A model generated the notes under the pieces. The model did no database searches. It was not told the DNA's origin and saw nothing but the letters and a program-made list of their open reading frames with translations. This document shows, in pieces, positions 1-8,291 of a DNA stretch of 64,000 bases. The DNA is from an uncultured Bacteroidia bacterium (GTDB lineage: Bacteria; Bacteroidota; Bacteroidia; Bacteroidales; UBA932). The translations under genes and the position numbers were made by a program. The DNA lies in NCBI GenBank assembly GCA_902762435.1, contig CACWOH010000006.1:19482-83481 (forward strand). The letters run 5' to 3'. Every line of letters begins with the position of its first letter. The first letter of the stretch is position 1.

Positions 1-1
1 C

Positions 2-550
2 AGCGCCTGCTCCGTCAACTTCTGCCTGTTCATGACCGGACAACTCGAATCCCGGCTGACGGAATTCTACCAGTGCGGGACGGAGGGCCTCGTGCAGCCG
101 AGCGTCCGCGACAACCTTTCCGACATCACCTCGGCCGAACTGCTGTGGATGATGGGCATGCCCAACATCACGCTCCAGTACTGCTTCGACATTCAGGAAT
201 CCATCCAGAACGGGCGGAGGAGCGGCCGCTTCCTGTCACGCATGGCCGACTGCAACCTCGTCAACGGTTGGTACGGACCGGCGGAAAGATACCTGGACAT
301 CCTTTCGCACAGCCTTTTCTACCGCCGGGACGCCCTCCGGAGGAAGCAGATGATCGGGGACGAGGCCGCCGTGAATGCCGACCCGGTCTATGCCTATATC
401 CGTTCCGTCCGCTTCCGCGACGACTTCATCACCGTGTACGACGGACTCGACCTGATGATGGCGATCCTGTACAACCAGAACAAAAACAACTTCATGGCCG
501 CCGCCTATTATTCCGCATGGCAGCGGCTCAAACAAACGGAAACGCGATGA
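2..550 (+). CDS. DUF6057-like protein, C-terminal part (5' end outside window)
   Basis: The frame is open to the left edge of the window, so the start lies upstream and only about 182 C-terminal residues are visible. The visible part is soluble and alpha-helical in character. It aligns by eye with the C-terminal halves of the proteins at 2535-3599 and 8292-10034: all share a stretch of the form R-(F/Y)-x3-(L/M)-A-x-(C/T)-N-(L/I)-V-(N/K)-G followed by A-x-(R/K)-Y-L, typical of TPR-like helical pairs. The stop codon overlaps the next start as ATGA, so the gene is probably translationally coupled to the CxxCH lipoprotein after it, the same order as in the two other copies of the pair. Function is unknown. 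The C-terminal YWxYYYY signature of the other copies is degenerate here. Confidence 0.7.
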   Translation, partial: SACSVNFCLFMTGQLESRLTEFYQCGTEGLVQPSVRDNLSDITSAELLWMMGMPNITLQYCFDIQESIQNGRRSGRFLSRMADCNLVNGWYGPAERYLDILSHSLFYRRDALRRKQMIGDEAAVNADPVYAYIRSVRFRDDFITVYDGLDLMMAILYNQNKNNFMAAAYYSAWQRLKQTETR

Positions 551-1995
551 AAAGACTGATTCCCTTCATTGCGATCCTCCTGATGGCCGCCTGCGCCCGG
601 AATACGGTATATTCCGACGATCTGCCCGCCATCTATCCCGATTACATCGGCGTGACCATCCCCGCCGGAATCGCCCCGATGGATTTCAACCTGCCGGAAG
701 GCTACGAGCGCACGTTCGTGGTCGTTACCGGAAGCCTTGGCGGGGAATTGAAAACGAAAGGCCGCTGGGCTTCATTCCCGGTCAAGGCCTGGCACAAGCT
801 TACCGCGCTGAATGCCGGCGGAACCCTGCGCTTTACCGTCCTGGGCCGGAAAGACGGCCGGTGGACCCAGTGGCGCGATTTCATCATGTATGTCAGCGAC
901 GCCCCCCTGACGGACTACGGCGTCACCTACCGCAAGATCGCTCCGGGCTATACCACATACAGCCGGATCGGCCTCTATCAGCGTGACATCCACACCTTCC
1001 GGGAGGATCCCATCATCGAGAGCACGCTCACGCCGGGGCAGTGCATGAACTGCCACACCGCCAACGCGACCGATCCCTCCCAGTTCATGTTCCACCTCCG
1101 CGGCAGCCACGGCGCCACGCTCATCCAACAGGGCGGCAGCCGCGAATGGGTGACCACCAAGGCCGAAGGCACCCTGGGCAACATGGCCTACTGCTACTGG
1201 CATCCGGACGGCCGCTGGCTGGCCGGCTCCATCAATCCCGTCCGCCAGTGTTTCCGGACCGGGGACCAGCAGCCGATCGAAGTATTCGACACGGCATCCG
1301 ACCTGGTGGTGATGGACCTGCGGGACTACTCCCTGATCGTGGATCCGCGCCTGACTACGGAAGACTGGCTGGAGTCATCCCCGGCATTCACCCCGGACGG
1401 ACGCACCCTGTATTATTGCAAGGCGAAGGCCTACGAGGTCCCCCGTCAGGTGGACAGCATCCGCTATGACCTGATGCGCGTTTCCTTCGATCCGCAGACG
1501 GGTACGCTCGGGGAGATCGCGACCGTACTGCCCGCCAGCGCTTCCGGCCGCAGCATCAGTTTCCCCCGGCCTTCCTACGACGGCCGCTGGCTGATGTACA
1601 ACGAAGCGGACTGCGGCGTTTTCCCGATCGACCACAAAGAGGCGGACCTCTGGCTGATGGACCTGGTAACCGGGGAAACGAGACCGGTCGACGAGGTCAA
1701 CAGCCCGCTGTCCGAAAGTTACCACAACTGGAGTTCCGACAGCCGCTGGTTCCTCTTCTCGAGCCGGCGGGACGACGGACTGCACGTGCAGTTGTTTATC
1801 GCATCCATCGACAGGGACGGACGCTGCACCAAGCCTTTCGTGCTTCCGCAGCGCAATCCCCGGAAGTTCTACCACGGCATCCTTTACTCTTTCAACGCCC
1901 CCGATTTCACGAAGGAGCGGGTACGCTTCGACACCCGCGGGGTGTATCGCGAAGTGTTCTCCGACAAACGTGTCCAAGCAACGGTCAAGCCATGA
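547..1995 (+). CDS. CxxCH-motif lipoprotein with TolB/PD40-like propeller (module 1)
   Basis: This is a 482-residue predicted lipoprotein. The N-terminus has a charged pair, a hydrophobic stretch and a lipobox ending at Cys16. I chose the ATG at 547, not the longer upstream reading, because it directly precedes this signal and overlaps the previous stop as ATGA. A single heme c-type motif CMNCH lies at residues 166-170. From about residue 190 the sequence holds PD40/TolB-like blades with repeated (H/S)-P-D-G-R motifs. The C-terminus has the family signature LPQRNPRKFYHG. Two paralogues in this window (3586-5037, 6825-8288) keep the Cys pair and His at the same position, which argues for real heme or metal binding. 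It likely sits in the periplasm or outer membrane, facing a DUF6057 partner. The propeller assignment is by motif only; function is unknown. Confidence 0.75.
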   Translation: MKRLIPFIAILLMAACARNTVYSDDLPAIYPDYIGVTIPAGIAPMDFNLPEGYERTFVVVTGSLGGELKTKGRWASFPVKAWHKLTALNAGGTLRFTVLGRKDGRWTQWRDFIMYVSDAPLTDYGVTYRKIAPGYTTYSRIGLYQRDIHTFREDPIIESTLTPGQCMNCHTANATDPSQFMFHLRGSHGATLIQQGGSREWVTTKAEGTLGNMAYCYWHPDGRWLAGSINPVRQCFRTGDQQPIEVFDTASDLVVMDLRDYSLIVDPRLTTEDWLESSPAFTPDGRTLYYCKAKAYEVPRQVDSIRYDLMRVSFDPQTGTLGEIATVLPASASGRSISFPRPSYDGRWLMYNEADCGVFPIDHKEADLWLMDLVTGETRPVDEVNSPLSESYHNWSSDSRWFLFSSRRDDGLHVQLFIASIDRDGRCTKPFVLPQRNPRKFYHGILYSFNAPDFTKERVRFDTRGVYREVFSDKRVQATVKP

Positions 1996-2531
1996 AAAAA
2001 GCTCTCTTCCTGCTGGCGGCCCTCTCGGCCGTCATGATCTCCTCCTGCGGCCGGGACCAGTACCGGATCCACGGCCGCGTGACCTCCAATGACCTGGAGG
2101 GCGTCCAGATTTTCCTGGTCCCCCTGGGGCATGAAACGGCGGAGTACGTGGACTCGGTCCATATCCGCAACCATGAATTCTTCTTCAGCGGCGACGAGCA
2201 GCGGATGTGCGAAATCCGGCTGTCCAAGTACGAACGGGACAAGGGGCAGAACCTGTTGGTCGTTACCGAACCCGGCGACATCTACGTGACCATCGGCCCC
2301 GACAGCAGCGGCGGCGGCACGCCCCAGAACGACAGCCTGCAGGTCTGGAAGGACCTGACCATCCAACGGAACCAGGTGTTCGGCCCGTTATATGACGCGG
2401 GACTGAAAGCGCAGGCGGATTCCGTCCACCAGCTTTACAAGGAACGCACCTGGCAGATGGCCCGTTCGATGGGCGAAGACAGCACGCTGGGAGAATTCCT
2501 GCTGGGTCTTTTCCCTTTGCCCCGGGAATAA
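1992..2531 (+). CDS. Small lipoprotein resembling a stand-alone DUF4369 domain
   Basis: This 179-residue protein starts with a signal peptide whose lipobox Cys is residue 19. The following 90 or so residues (I-x-G-x-V pattern, then a stretch on side chains being returned or clipped, then a D-x-Y-V-x-I strand) resemble the DUF4369 domain that normally precedes a TlpA-like thioredoxin domain in Bacteroidota lipoproteins. The thioredoxin domain is missing: the protein ends after a helical tail without a CxxC motif. It overlaps the CxxCH lipoprotein upstream by ATGA and is three bases from the next gene, so it belongs to this operon. A role in handling the CxxCH partner is possible but is inference only. 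Confidence 0.6.
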   Translation: MKKALFLLAALSAVMISSCGRDQYRIHGRVTSNDLEGVQIFLVPLGHETAEYVDSVHIRNHEFFFSGDEQRMCEIRLSKYERDKGQNLLVVTEPGDIYVTIGPDSSGGGTPQNDSLQVWKDLTIQRNQVFGPLYDAGLKAQADSVHQLYKERTWQMARSMGEDSTLGEFLLGLFPLPRE

Positions 2532-2534
2532 GCC

Positions 2535-3599
2535 ATGGAAAGAAAGGGACTGCGGATACCCGTCATCCTGCTGGCCACGCTTCTGCTCGCGGCCGGCGCG
2601 AGCCAGGCCTGGTTCCTCGTCCGCCATCCTTATTTCTGCAAATACGCCGCCCAGAACGGCATCTCGCTGCGCGAGGCCCGCAAGGTCTGGGGCCGGCCCG
2701 ACAAGGTTTCGGAACGTGTGATGGGCCTGACGGTCGAAGCCTCGCTGGAGAACTGGACGAAGGTCGCCGAACTTGCCTCCGTGGACCTGAAATCCGAGAT
2801 CGGCAGTTACTACTACAACCTCGCCAACGCCCACCTGGGGCAGCTTCCCGACAGGTTGATGGATTACTACCAGCCCTTCGAGCGCGGCCTGTTCCTACCG
2901 GTCGGCGAAAAATCCACCCCCTTCCAGATTGCCTGCGCCGGCGATGTATGGTTCGCCCTGGGCGACATGACGATGGCCGAGCGGGACGCGATGCTGGGCC
3001 TGTCGTTCTCCCCGGCCCACAAAGGCTCGCGCTACCTGCGCCGGCTGGCGGAAACGAACCTGGTCAAGGGCGATTACGCCGCAGCCTCCAAATACCTGCG
3101 CATCCTGCTCAATTCGCGTACGGACCGGGCCTGGGCGCAGGAACGGCTGGACGGCGCGTGGTCGCCGGAATACAGCGAGCGCATCGCCCGGAAGCGCGCC
3201 CTGATGCCGCGTATCGATCTGGTGCACGGCATGGACCAGACGCAGCTCATCCTGCGCATCCTGCTCAATTCCAACGCATCCAACAAGATGGCGCTGGACT
3301 ATCTGCTGTGCTACGACCTGCTCACGAAGGACCTGGACGCCTTCGTGGCGGACTACGACCCCTCGCTGACCGCCTCGACGCTCTATGAAGAGGCGATGCT
3401 CATTTTCCTGGCCGCCAAGGGCGGGATGGACGTCGAGAATTTCGACCACTACCATATCGCGCCGGCCACCCTGGAGCGCTTCAACCGTTTCGTCACCATC
3501 TACAGGCGGGACGGCGGATCGCTCGGGAACCTGACCGGGGATTTCGGAAAGACCTACTGGTACTACTATTATTTCGCCGTACGCAATGAGAAGGATTGA
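2535..3599 (+). CDS. Short DUF6057-like protein with a single N-terminal membrane segment (module 2)
   Basis: This 354-residue protein has one N-terminal hydrophobic segment (residues 8-28) and then a helical, TPR-like region. Compared with the 580-residue copy at 8292-10034 it lacks about 230 residues of polytopic membrane domain but keeps the soluble half. It also keeps the C-terminal signature, G-K-T-Y-W followed by four Tyr-rich residues. An N-V-V-K-G-like block near residue 176 and the A-x-K-Y-L-R block after it match the other two copies. The 3' end overlaps the next gene by 14 bases, implying coupled translation with the CxxCH lipoprotein at 3586-5037. Function is unknown. Confidence 0.7.
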   Translation: MERKGLRIPVILLATLLLAAGASQAWFLVRHPYFCKYAAQNGISLREARKVWGRPDKVSERVMGLTVEASLENWTKVAELASVDLKSEIGSYYYNLANAHLGQLPDRLMDYYQPFERGLFLPVGEKSTPFQIACAGDVWFALGDMTMAERDAMLGLSFSPAHKGSRYLRRLAETNLVKGDYAAASKYLRILLNSRTDRAWAQERLDGAWSPEYSERIARKRALMPRIDLVHGMDQTQLILRILLNSNASNKMALDYLLCYDLLTKDLDAFVADYDPSLTASTLYEEAMLIFLAAKGGMDVENFDHYHIAPATLERFNRFVTIYRRDGGSLGNLTGDFGKTYWYYYYFAVRNEKD

Positions 3600-5037
3600 C
3601 ACGCTCCTGGCAAGCGCCCTGGCGCTTCTCCTGCTCGTCTCCTGCGGCGGGCGGGCGGACGTGCGGCCATGGGGTCCCTTTACGGACAGGACGTCCATGA
3701 TTTTCCCGGATTATCAGGATGTTACCATACCCTGCAACATCGCTCCGCTGAACTTTTACTATACCGATCCTACCTTCCCGCGCCCCGTTACTGTGTTCTC
3801 CTGCGGCCCCGTGTCCGTCACCTTCAGGGGACGGGAAGTAGTCTGGAAGGAAAGCGTCTGGAAGGAACTGCTCGCCGCTGCCGCGGGCTCGGACATCGAC
3901 GTGGCAAGCACGCGGGGAGGCGACTCCGTGCACTGGAAGATCCACGTCAGCGCGGAACGCATCGACCCGTACCTCACCTACCGGCTCATCGAGCCCGGTT
4001 TCGAGGTCTGGGACGACCTGGAGATCGTGGAGCGGCACCTGGAGGGGTTCGAAACCCGGATCATCTCCGACTGGCGGCACACGCAGAACAAATGCATGAA
4101 CTGCCACATCCATGCCCAGGGGCGCGGGGACCTGTCGATGTTCTACCTCCGGGGAGCGGGTGGCGGAGCCATCCTCAACCGGGACGGTGCGCTGCGCAAG
4201 CTCACGCTCCGGGATTCCACGATGATCTCTTCCACCGTGTACGGCGAGATCCATCCCTCCGGACGCTGGGGCGTTTTCTCCACCAACACCATCATTCCGG
4301 CGATGCATTCCGCCGGCGACATCCGGATGGAAGTCTTCGACCGGGAGTCGGACCTGTGCGTCGCCGACTTCGACGGGAACCGGATGCTCAGTTTCCCCGG
4401 AACGGCGCGGAAAGATATGTTCGAAACCTTCCCGGTCTTCTCCGCGGACGGGAACGCCGTCTATTACTGCAGCGCGCCCGCCGGCCTGCTTCCCGCCGAC
4501 CTGGAGCGGACACGCTATTCCCTGCTCCGCATCCCCTTCGATCCGGAAAGCGGCACGCTCGGCTCCCCTGCCGACACGCTGTGGAGCGGCCCTGCGCACG
4601 ACGCGTCGGCCTGCCACCCCAAAGCCTCCCCGGACGGGCGCTGGTTGTTGTTCACGGTGGCGGACTACGGCACCTTCCCCATCAACCACGCCGAGTGCGA
4701 CCTCGCCCTGATGGATCTCCGGACCGGCGGGCTGATGCCCATGGACGCCGTCAACGCCGACAAATCGGACACCTACCACAGCTGGAGCTCCGACGGCAAG
4801 TGGTTCGTCTTCGCTTCCAAACGGGGCGACGGATTCTTCGGAAAGCCGTATTTCAGCCACGTATCGCCCGACGGCAGCGTGACCAAGCCCTTCCTGCTCC
4901 CGCAGCGGGACCCCCACTTCTATGACCATATGCTGCGCTCCTTCAACGTGCCGGACCTGGGCAACGCCCCGGTCGGATTCGATGCGGCCGAAATCGGCCG
5001 GGTGTGGAAGGACGTTCCGGCAGAACCTTTTGATTGA
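3586..5037 (+). CDS. CxxCH-motif lipoprotein with TolB/PD40-like propeller (module 2)
   Basis: This 483-residue paralogue of the protein at 547-1995 has a lipobox Cys at residue 20. After it comes a conserved segment, I-F-P-D-Y then D-V-T-I-P then I-A-P-L-N-F, which all three family members share just after the signal. The heme-type motif CMNCH is at residues 170-174. Propeller blades with H-P-S-G-R and S-P-D-G-R motifs follow, and the C-terminus has LPQRDPHFYDHM. The start lies inside the end of the DUF6057-like gene (14-base overlap). Position and spacing of the motif match the other copies within four residues. Biochemical role is unknown; a membrane-anchored monoheme protein or redox sensor is a reasonable guess. 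Confidence 0.75.
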   Translation: MRRIDTLLASALALLLLVSCGGRADVRPWGPFTDRTSMIFPDYQDVTIPCNIAPLNFYYTDPTFPRPVTVFSCGPVSVTFRGREVVWKESVWKELLAAAAGSDIDVASTRGGDSVHWKIHVSAERIDPYLTYRLIEPGFEVWDDLEIVERHLEGFETRIISDWRHTQNKCMNCHIHAQGRGDLSMFYLRGAGGGAILNRDGALRKLTLRDSTMISSTVYGEIHPSGRWGVFSTNTIIPAMHSAGDIRMEVFDRESDLCVADFDGNRMLSFPGTARKDMFETFPVFSADGNAVYYCSAPAGLLPADLERTRYSLLRIPFDPESGTLGSPADTLWSGPAHDASACHPKASPDGRWLLFTVADYGTFPINHAECDLALMDLRTGGLMPMDAVNADKSDTYHSWSSDGKWFVFASKRGDGFFGKPYFSHVSPDGSVTKPFLLPQRDPHFYDHMLRSFNVPDLGNAPVGFDAAEIGRVWKDVPAEPFD

Positions 5038-5051
5038 CAACACCTTCACTT

Positions 5052-6821
5052 ATGAAAACACGCATCCTTACCCTGTCGTTCCTGGCTGCTTTCCTTTTCT
5101 GTTCCTGCGGTGACCCCATCGAACCGGAACCCGTCAAGCTCGTCGCCACTCCCTCGCAGCTCTCCTTCGACGCCGCCGGCGGAACCCAGGAGCTGGTCCT
5201 TACCAGCGGCATCAAGCCCGAAATCAGCTGCTCCGACAACTGGATCACGCTGTCGGAAGGCGCCTACGCGTCCAACACGGTCACCCTCCGTGTGAGCGCG
5301 CAGGAGAACACCGGCACCGCAGCCCGTTCCACCAGCATCCGGGTCATCGGCGAGAAGCAAAGCCTGATGATTCCCGTCAACCAGGGCATCCCGCAGGTGA
5401 AACTTACCGTGAGCGAGACCCGCGTCTCCTTCGACCGTTTCGGCGGCGAGGCGGAATTCTCCGTCACCTCGTCCCAGAAACCGCAGGTCACCTCCGACGC
5501 CGCCTGGTGCGGCGTGGTGGTCGGAGAAATCGGCGACAACCATGAAACCCGGGTAACGCTGCTCTCCGGCGCCAACCGGACCACCGATGCCCGGGAGGCC
5601 GTCGTCACCGTCAAATGCGGTTCCGAAAGCCTGACCGTCAGCGTTTCGGGAGAAGCGGGCAAGGCCACCCCCGTCTCGAGCGCCACGGCACTTACGCCGA
5701 AGAAGGTATTCAATGCCATGGCCCCGGGCTGGAATATGGGCAACCAGATGGACGCCATCTCCAACGGGATTGCCGGGGAAACGCTCTGGGGCAATGACAA
5801 ATGCACCCAGGCCACCTTTGACGGCGTAAAGGCCGCTGGATTCAAAGCCGTTCGCATCTGCGTGACCTGGGAGGGACACATCGGCCCCGCTCCCGCCTGG
5901 AGACTGGAAGAGAACTGGCTCGCCCGCGTCGAGGAGATCGTCACTTATGCGGAGAAGGCCGGGCTCGTCGCCATCGTGAACACCCACCACGACGAAAGTT
6001 ACTGGCTGGACATCGCCAAGGCCTACAACAACGGCAGTCAGAACGAGAAGGTTAAAGACGAGATATTCAACGTCTGGAGCCAGATCGCCCTCCGCTTCAA
6101 GGACAAGGGAGACTGGCTGGTGTTCGAGTCTTTCAACGAGATCCAGGACGGCGGCTGGGGCTGGAGCGAAGCTTTCAGGAACGATCCCGAGGCCCAGTAC
6201 AAGGTGCTCAACGAATGGAACCAGGTGTTCGTGGACGCCGTCCGCAGCACCGGCGGGAACAACGCCGCACGCTGGCTCGGCATCCCCGGCTATGCCGCCA
6301 ACCCCGGATTCACCATCGCGGGACTGGTCCTTCCGACGGACTACACCAGCGCGAACCGGCTGATCGTGGCCGTGCACGACTACGACCCGTACAACTTCAC
6401 CCTGGCCGATCCGCTGGTGCGCCAGTGGGGCCACACGGCCGATCCCGCCCTGCGCTGCAGCGACAAGGACGAGGAGAACGTCGTGGCCGTCTTCGACCAG
6501 CTGAAGACCGCCTGGCTGGACAAAGGCATTCCTGTGTACCTCGGCGAAATGGGCTGCTCCCGCCACGCCGATGCGGACTTCCCCTATCAGAAGTACTACA
6601 TGGAATATTTCTGCAAAGCGGCCGCAGACCGGCTGCTGCCGATGTACCTCTGGGACAATGGCGCCAAGGGCACCGGACCGGAGACCCACTGTTACATCGA
6701 CCACGGCACCGGTGCGTTCGCAGACGACAAGGCCAAGGAACTGGTGGGACTGATGGTCAAGGCGGTTACGAAAAAAGACGCCTCCTATACCCTGGAAAGC
6801 GTCTATGAATCAGCCCCGTAG
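5052..6821 (+). CDS. BACON-BACON-GH5 beta-1,4-glucanase/mannanase lipoprotein
   Basis: This 589-residue surface lipoprotein has its signal peptide followed by Cys19. Two BACON domains follow (about residues 28-110 and 112-205), then a glycoside hydrolase family 5 domain to the end. The GH5 domain opens with GWNMGNQMDA. The proton donor is Glu363 in F-N-E, the nucleophile is Glu499 in Y-L-G-E-M-G, and a T-H-H-D motif lies between. I start at 5052 because the ATG at 5034 only adds a hydrophilic stub before the signal. It begins 14 bases after the CxxCH lipoprotein, so it may be read from the same transcript, and it is convergent with the next gene. The fold suggests endoglucanase (GH5_2/GH5_4 type), which fits the mannan/glucan operon downstream. 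Exact substrate cannot be told from sequence alone. Confidence 0.85.
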   Translation: MKTRILTLSFLAAFLFCSCGDPIEPEPVKLVATPSQLSFDAAGGTQELVLTSGIKPEISCSDNWITLSEGAYASNTVTLRVSAQENTGTAARSTSIRVIGEKQSLMIPVNQGIPQVKLTVSETRVSFDRFGGEAEFSVTSSQKPQVTSDAAWCGVVVGEIGDNHETRVTLLSGANRTTDAREAVVTVKCGSESLTVSVSGEAGKATPVSSATALTPKKVFNAMAPGWNMGNQMDAISNGIAGETLWGNDKCTQATFDGVKAAGFKAVRICVTWEGHIGPAPAWRLEENWLARVEEIVTYAEKAGLVAIVNTHHDESYWLDIAKAYNNGSQNEKVKDEIFNVWSQIALRFKDKGDWLVFESFNEIQDGGWGWSEAFRNDPEAQYKVLNEWNQVFVDAVRSTGGNNAARWLGIPGYAANPGFTIAGLVLPTDYTSANRLIVAVHDYDPYNFTLADPLVRQWGHTADPALRCSDKDEENVVAVFDQLKTAWLDKGIPVYLGEMGCSRHADADFPYQKYYMEYFCKAAADRLLPMYLWDNGAKGTGPETHCYIDHGTGAFADDKAKELVGLMVKAVTKKDASYTLESVYESAP

Positions 6822-6824
6822 GAC

Positions 6825-8288
6825 TCAGTCGGACCAGCGGAAACCGAACTTGACGCGCTCAGGAGCATTGATCAGCTTCTGGGCGCGTATCCTGTCCAGG
6901 CGGACCGGACCGCTCACGAACTCCGGGACGTTGTAGGAGAAGAAGAGGTCGTCATAGTACTTCCGGGGATTCCGCTGCGGCAGCATGAACGGCTTGCCGG
7001 CTACGCCGTTTTCATCGAAATGAGCGATATACAGGCGCGTGTACAGGCCGTCCGTCCGCCGGCTGGAAAAGACGATCCAGCGGGAATTGCCGCTCCAGGC
7101 GTGATAGCTGTCCGTGTCCGGGCTGTTCACCTCGTCCAGGGGGCGGCTCTCCCCGGTCTGGAGGTCCAGGACCCAGAGGTCCGCCTCATGGTGCCAGATC
7201 GGGAAGGTGCCGTAGTCGCTCAGGGTGTAGATCAGGAAGCGGCCGTCGTAGGAAGGCCGCGGAAAGGCGACGCTCTTCATCCGGGAAGCGGCATCGATGA
7301 CCGTTTCCACATCCTGTCCGATCGTCCCGGTCTCCGGATCGAAGCTCACCTTCATCAGGTTATAGCGCAGCCCGGTCAGGCCGGCGGGGATCTCAACCCG
7401 GGAAGCAGCGGTGAAATACAGGGTCCGGCCGTCCGCAGAGAAGGCAGGGAACGTCTCCCACAGGTCCGCCTGCTTCACCTGCGGGGCGGTGATCAGCTGG
7501 TTGTGCTCCACGTCATAGATCTGCATATCCGAATCCAGGTCGAACACCTCGATCAGTTTGTCCGGCCGGACATGGAAGCTCTGGCGGGTGCTGTTGGTGG
7601 CGTAGGCGATATACCGGCCGGAAGGATGCCAGTACGGATACACGCAGAAACCGAGGGTGGAATCCGTCTTGGTATCGTAGGCGCGCAGATCGTCGCCCAG
7701 TTTCAGGAGCGTGGCGCCGTGGCTGCCGCGGACGTGCAGGCTCAGGGAATCCGGATTGCCGCGGTTATAGGAGTGACAGTTGAGACAGCCGTCGAACTGG
7801 GTGTTCTCCAGCAGGGCCCGCTGGCGGAAGGAAGACAACTCCCGTTCATAGATGCCCATCCGGCTGTAGATTTCATAACCGGGCTCGAGCATGCGGAAGG
7901 TCAGCCCATAGTCGATGGGGTCGGCAGAGACGTGGATGCTGAACGGCTCGAAAGACTTCCAGCCCCCGTCGTAAAGGCCGGAAACCGTAACGGAGAGGGA
8001 TGCGCCCGCACTCCTCGCCAGGAGCCGGGCCCAGCGCCCCGCCGGGAATCGGGTGGACTGCCTGCCCCGGCTGCAGAACTGCGTCCCGTCAGGCGCGACG
8101 ACCCGGACATCCAGCGCCCGGGCACCGTCCAGCGTGAAATCCAGCGGAGCGACGGTCGCGGGAACGGTAACCCCCACGTAGTCCGGGAAGATGTCAGGCA
8201 CCGTGCCGGCCGGCACGGCGTGGCGTGCCCGGGGGCTGCAGGAGACCAGCATCAGGAGGGCCAGGATGGCAAGCGGACGGATTCTCAT
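6825..8288 (-). CDS. CxxCH-motif lipoprotein with TolB/PD40-like propeller (module 3)
   Basis: This is a 487-residue paralogue on the opposite strand, with lipobox Cys17 after a short hydrophobic signal. The family opening block (I-F-P-D-Y, V-G-V-T-V-P, V-A-P-L-D-F) follows. The heme-type motif is CLNCH at residues 168-172, then S-Y-N-R-G in place of the T/I-residue loops of the other copies. Propeller motifs include Y-W-H-P-S-G-R and F-S-A-D-G-R-T-L-Y-F, and the end carries LPQRNPRKYYDD. It starts three bases after the stop of the DUF6057 gene at 8292-10034, again placing it second in the pair. Closer in sequence to the copy at 547-1995 than to 3586-5037, judged by eye. Confidence 0.75.
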   Translation of the reverse strand: MRIRPLAILALLMLVSCSPRARHAVPAGTVPDIFPDYVGVTVPATVAPLDFTLDGARALDVRVVAPDGTQFCSRGRQSTRFPAGRWARLLARSAGASLSVTVSGLYDGGWKSFEPFSIHVSADPIDYGLTFRMLEPGYEIYSRMGIYERELSSFRQRALLENTQFDGCLNCHSYNRGNPDSLSLHVRGSHGATLLKLGDDLRAYDTKTDSTLGFCVYPYWHPSGRYIAYATNSTRQSFHVRPDKLIEVFDLDSDMQIYDVEHNQLITAPQVKQADLWETFPAFSADGRTLYFTAASRVEIPAGLTGLRYNLMKVSFDPETGTIGQDVETVIDAASRMKSVAFPRPSYDGRFLIYTLSDYGTFPIWHHEADLWVLDLQTGESRPLDEVNSPDTDSYHAWSGNSRWIVFSSRRTDGLYTRLYIAHFDENGVAGKPFMLPQRNPRKYYDDLFFSYNVPEFVSGPVRLDRIRAQKLINAPERVKFGFRWSD

Positions 8289-8291
8289 GGC

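Noticed and set aside
73-546. Upstream extension of the first CxxCH lipoprotein
   Set aside because: It would run out of frame through the DUF6057-like gene and hide the signal peptide. The ATG at 547 overlaps the preceding stop and begins the lipobox signal.
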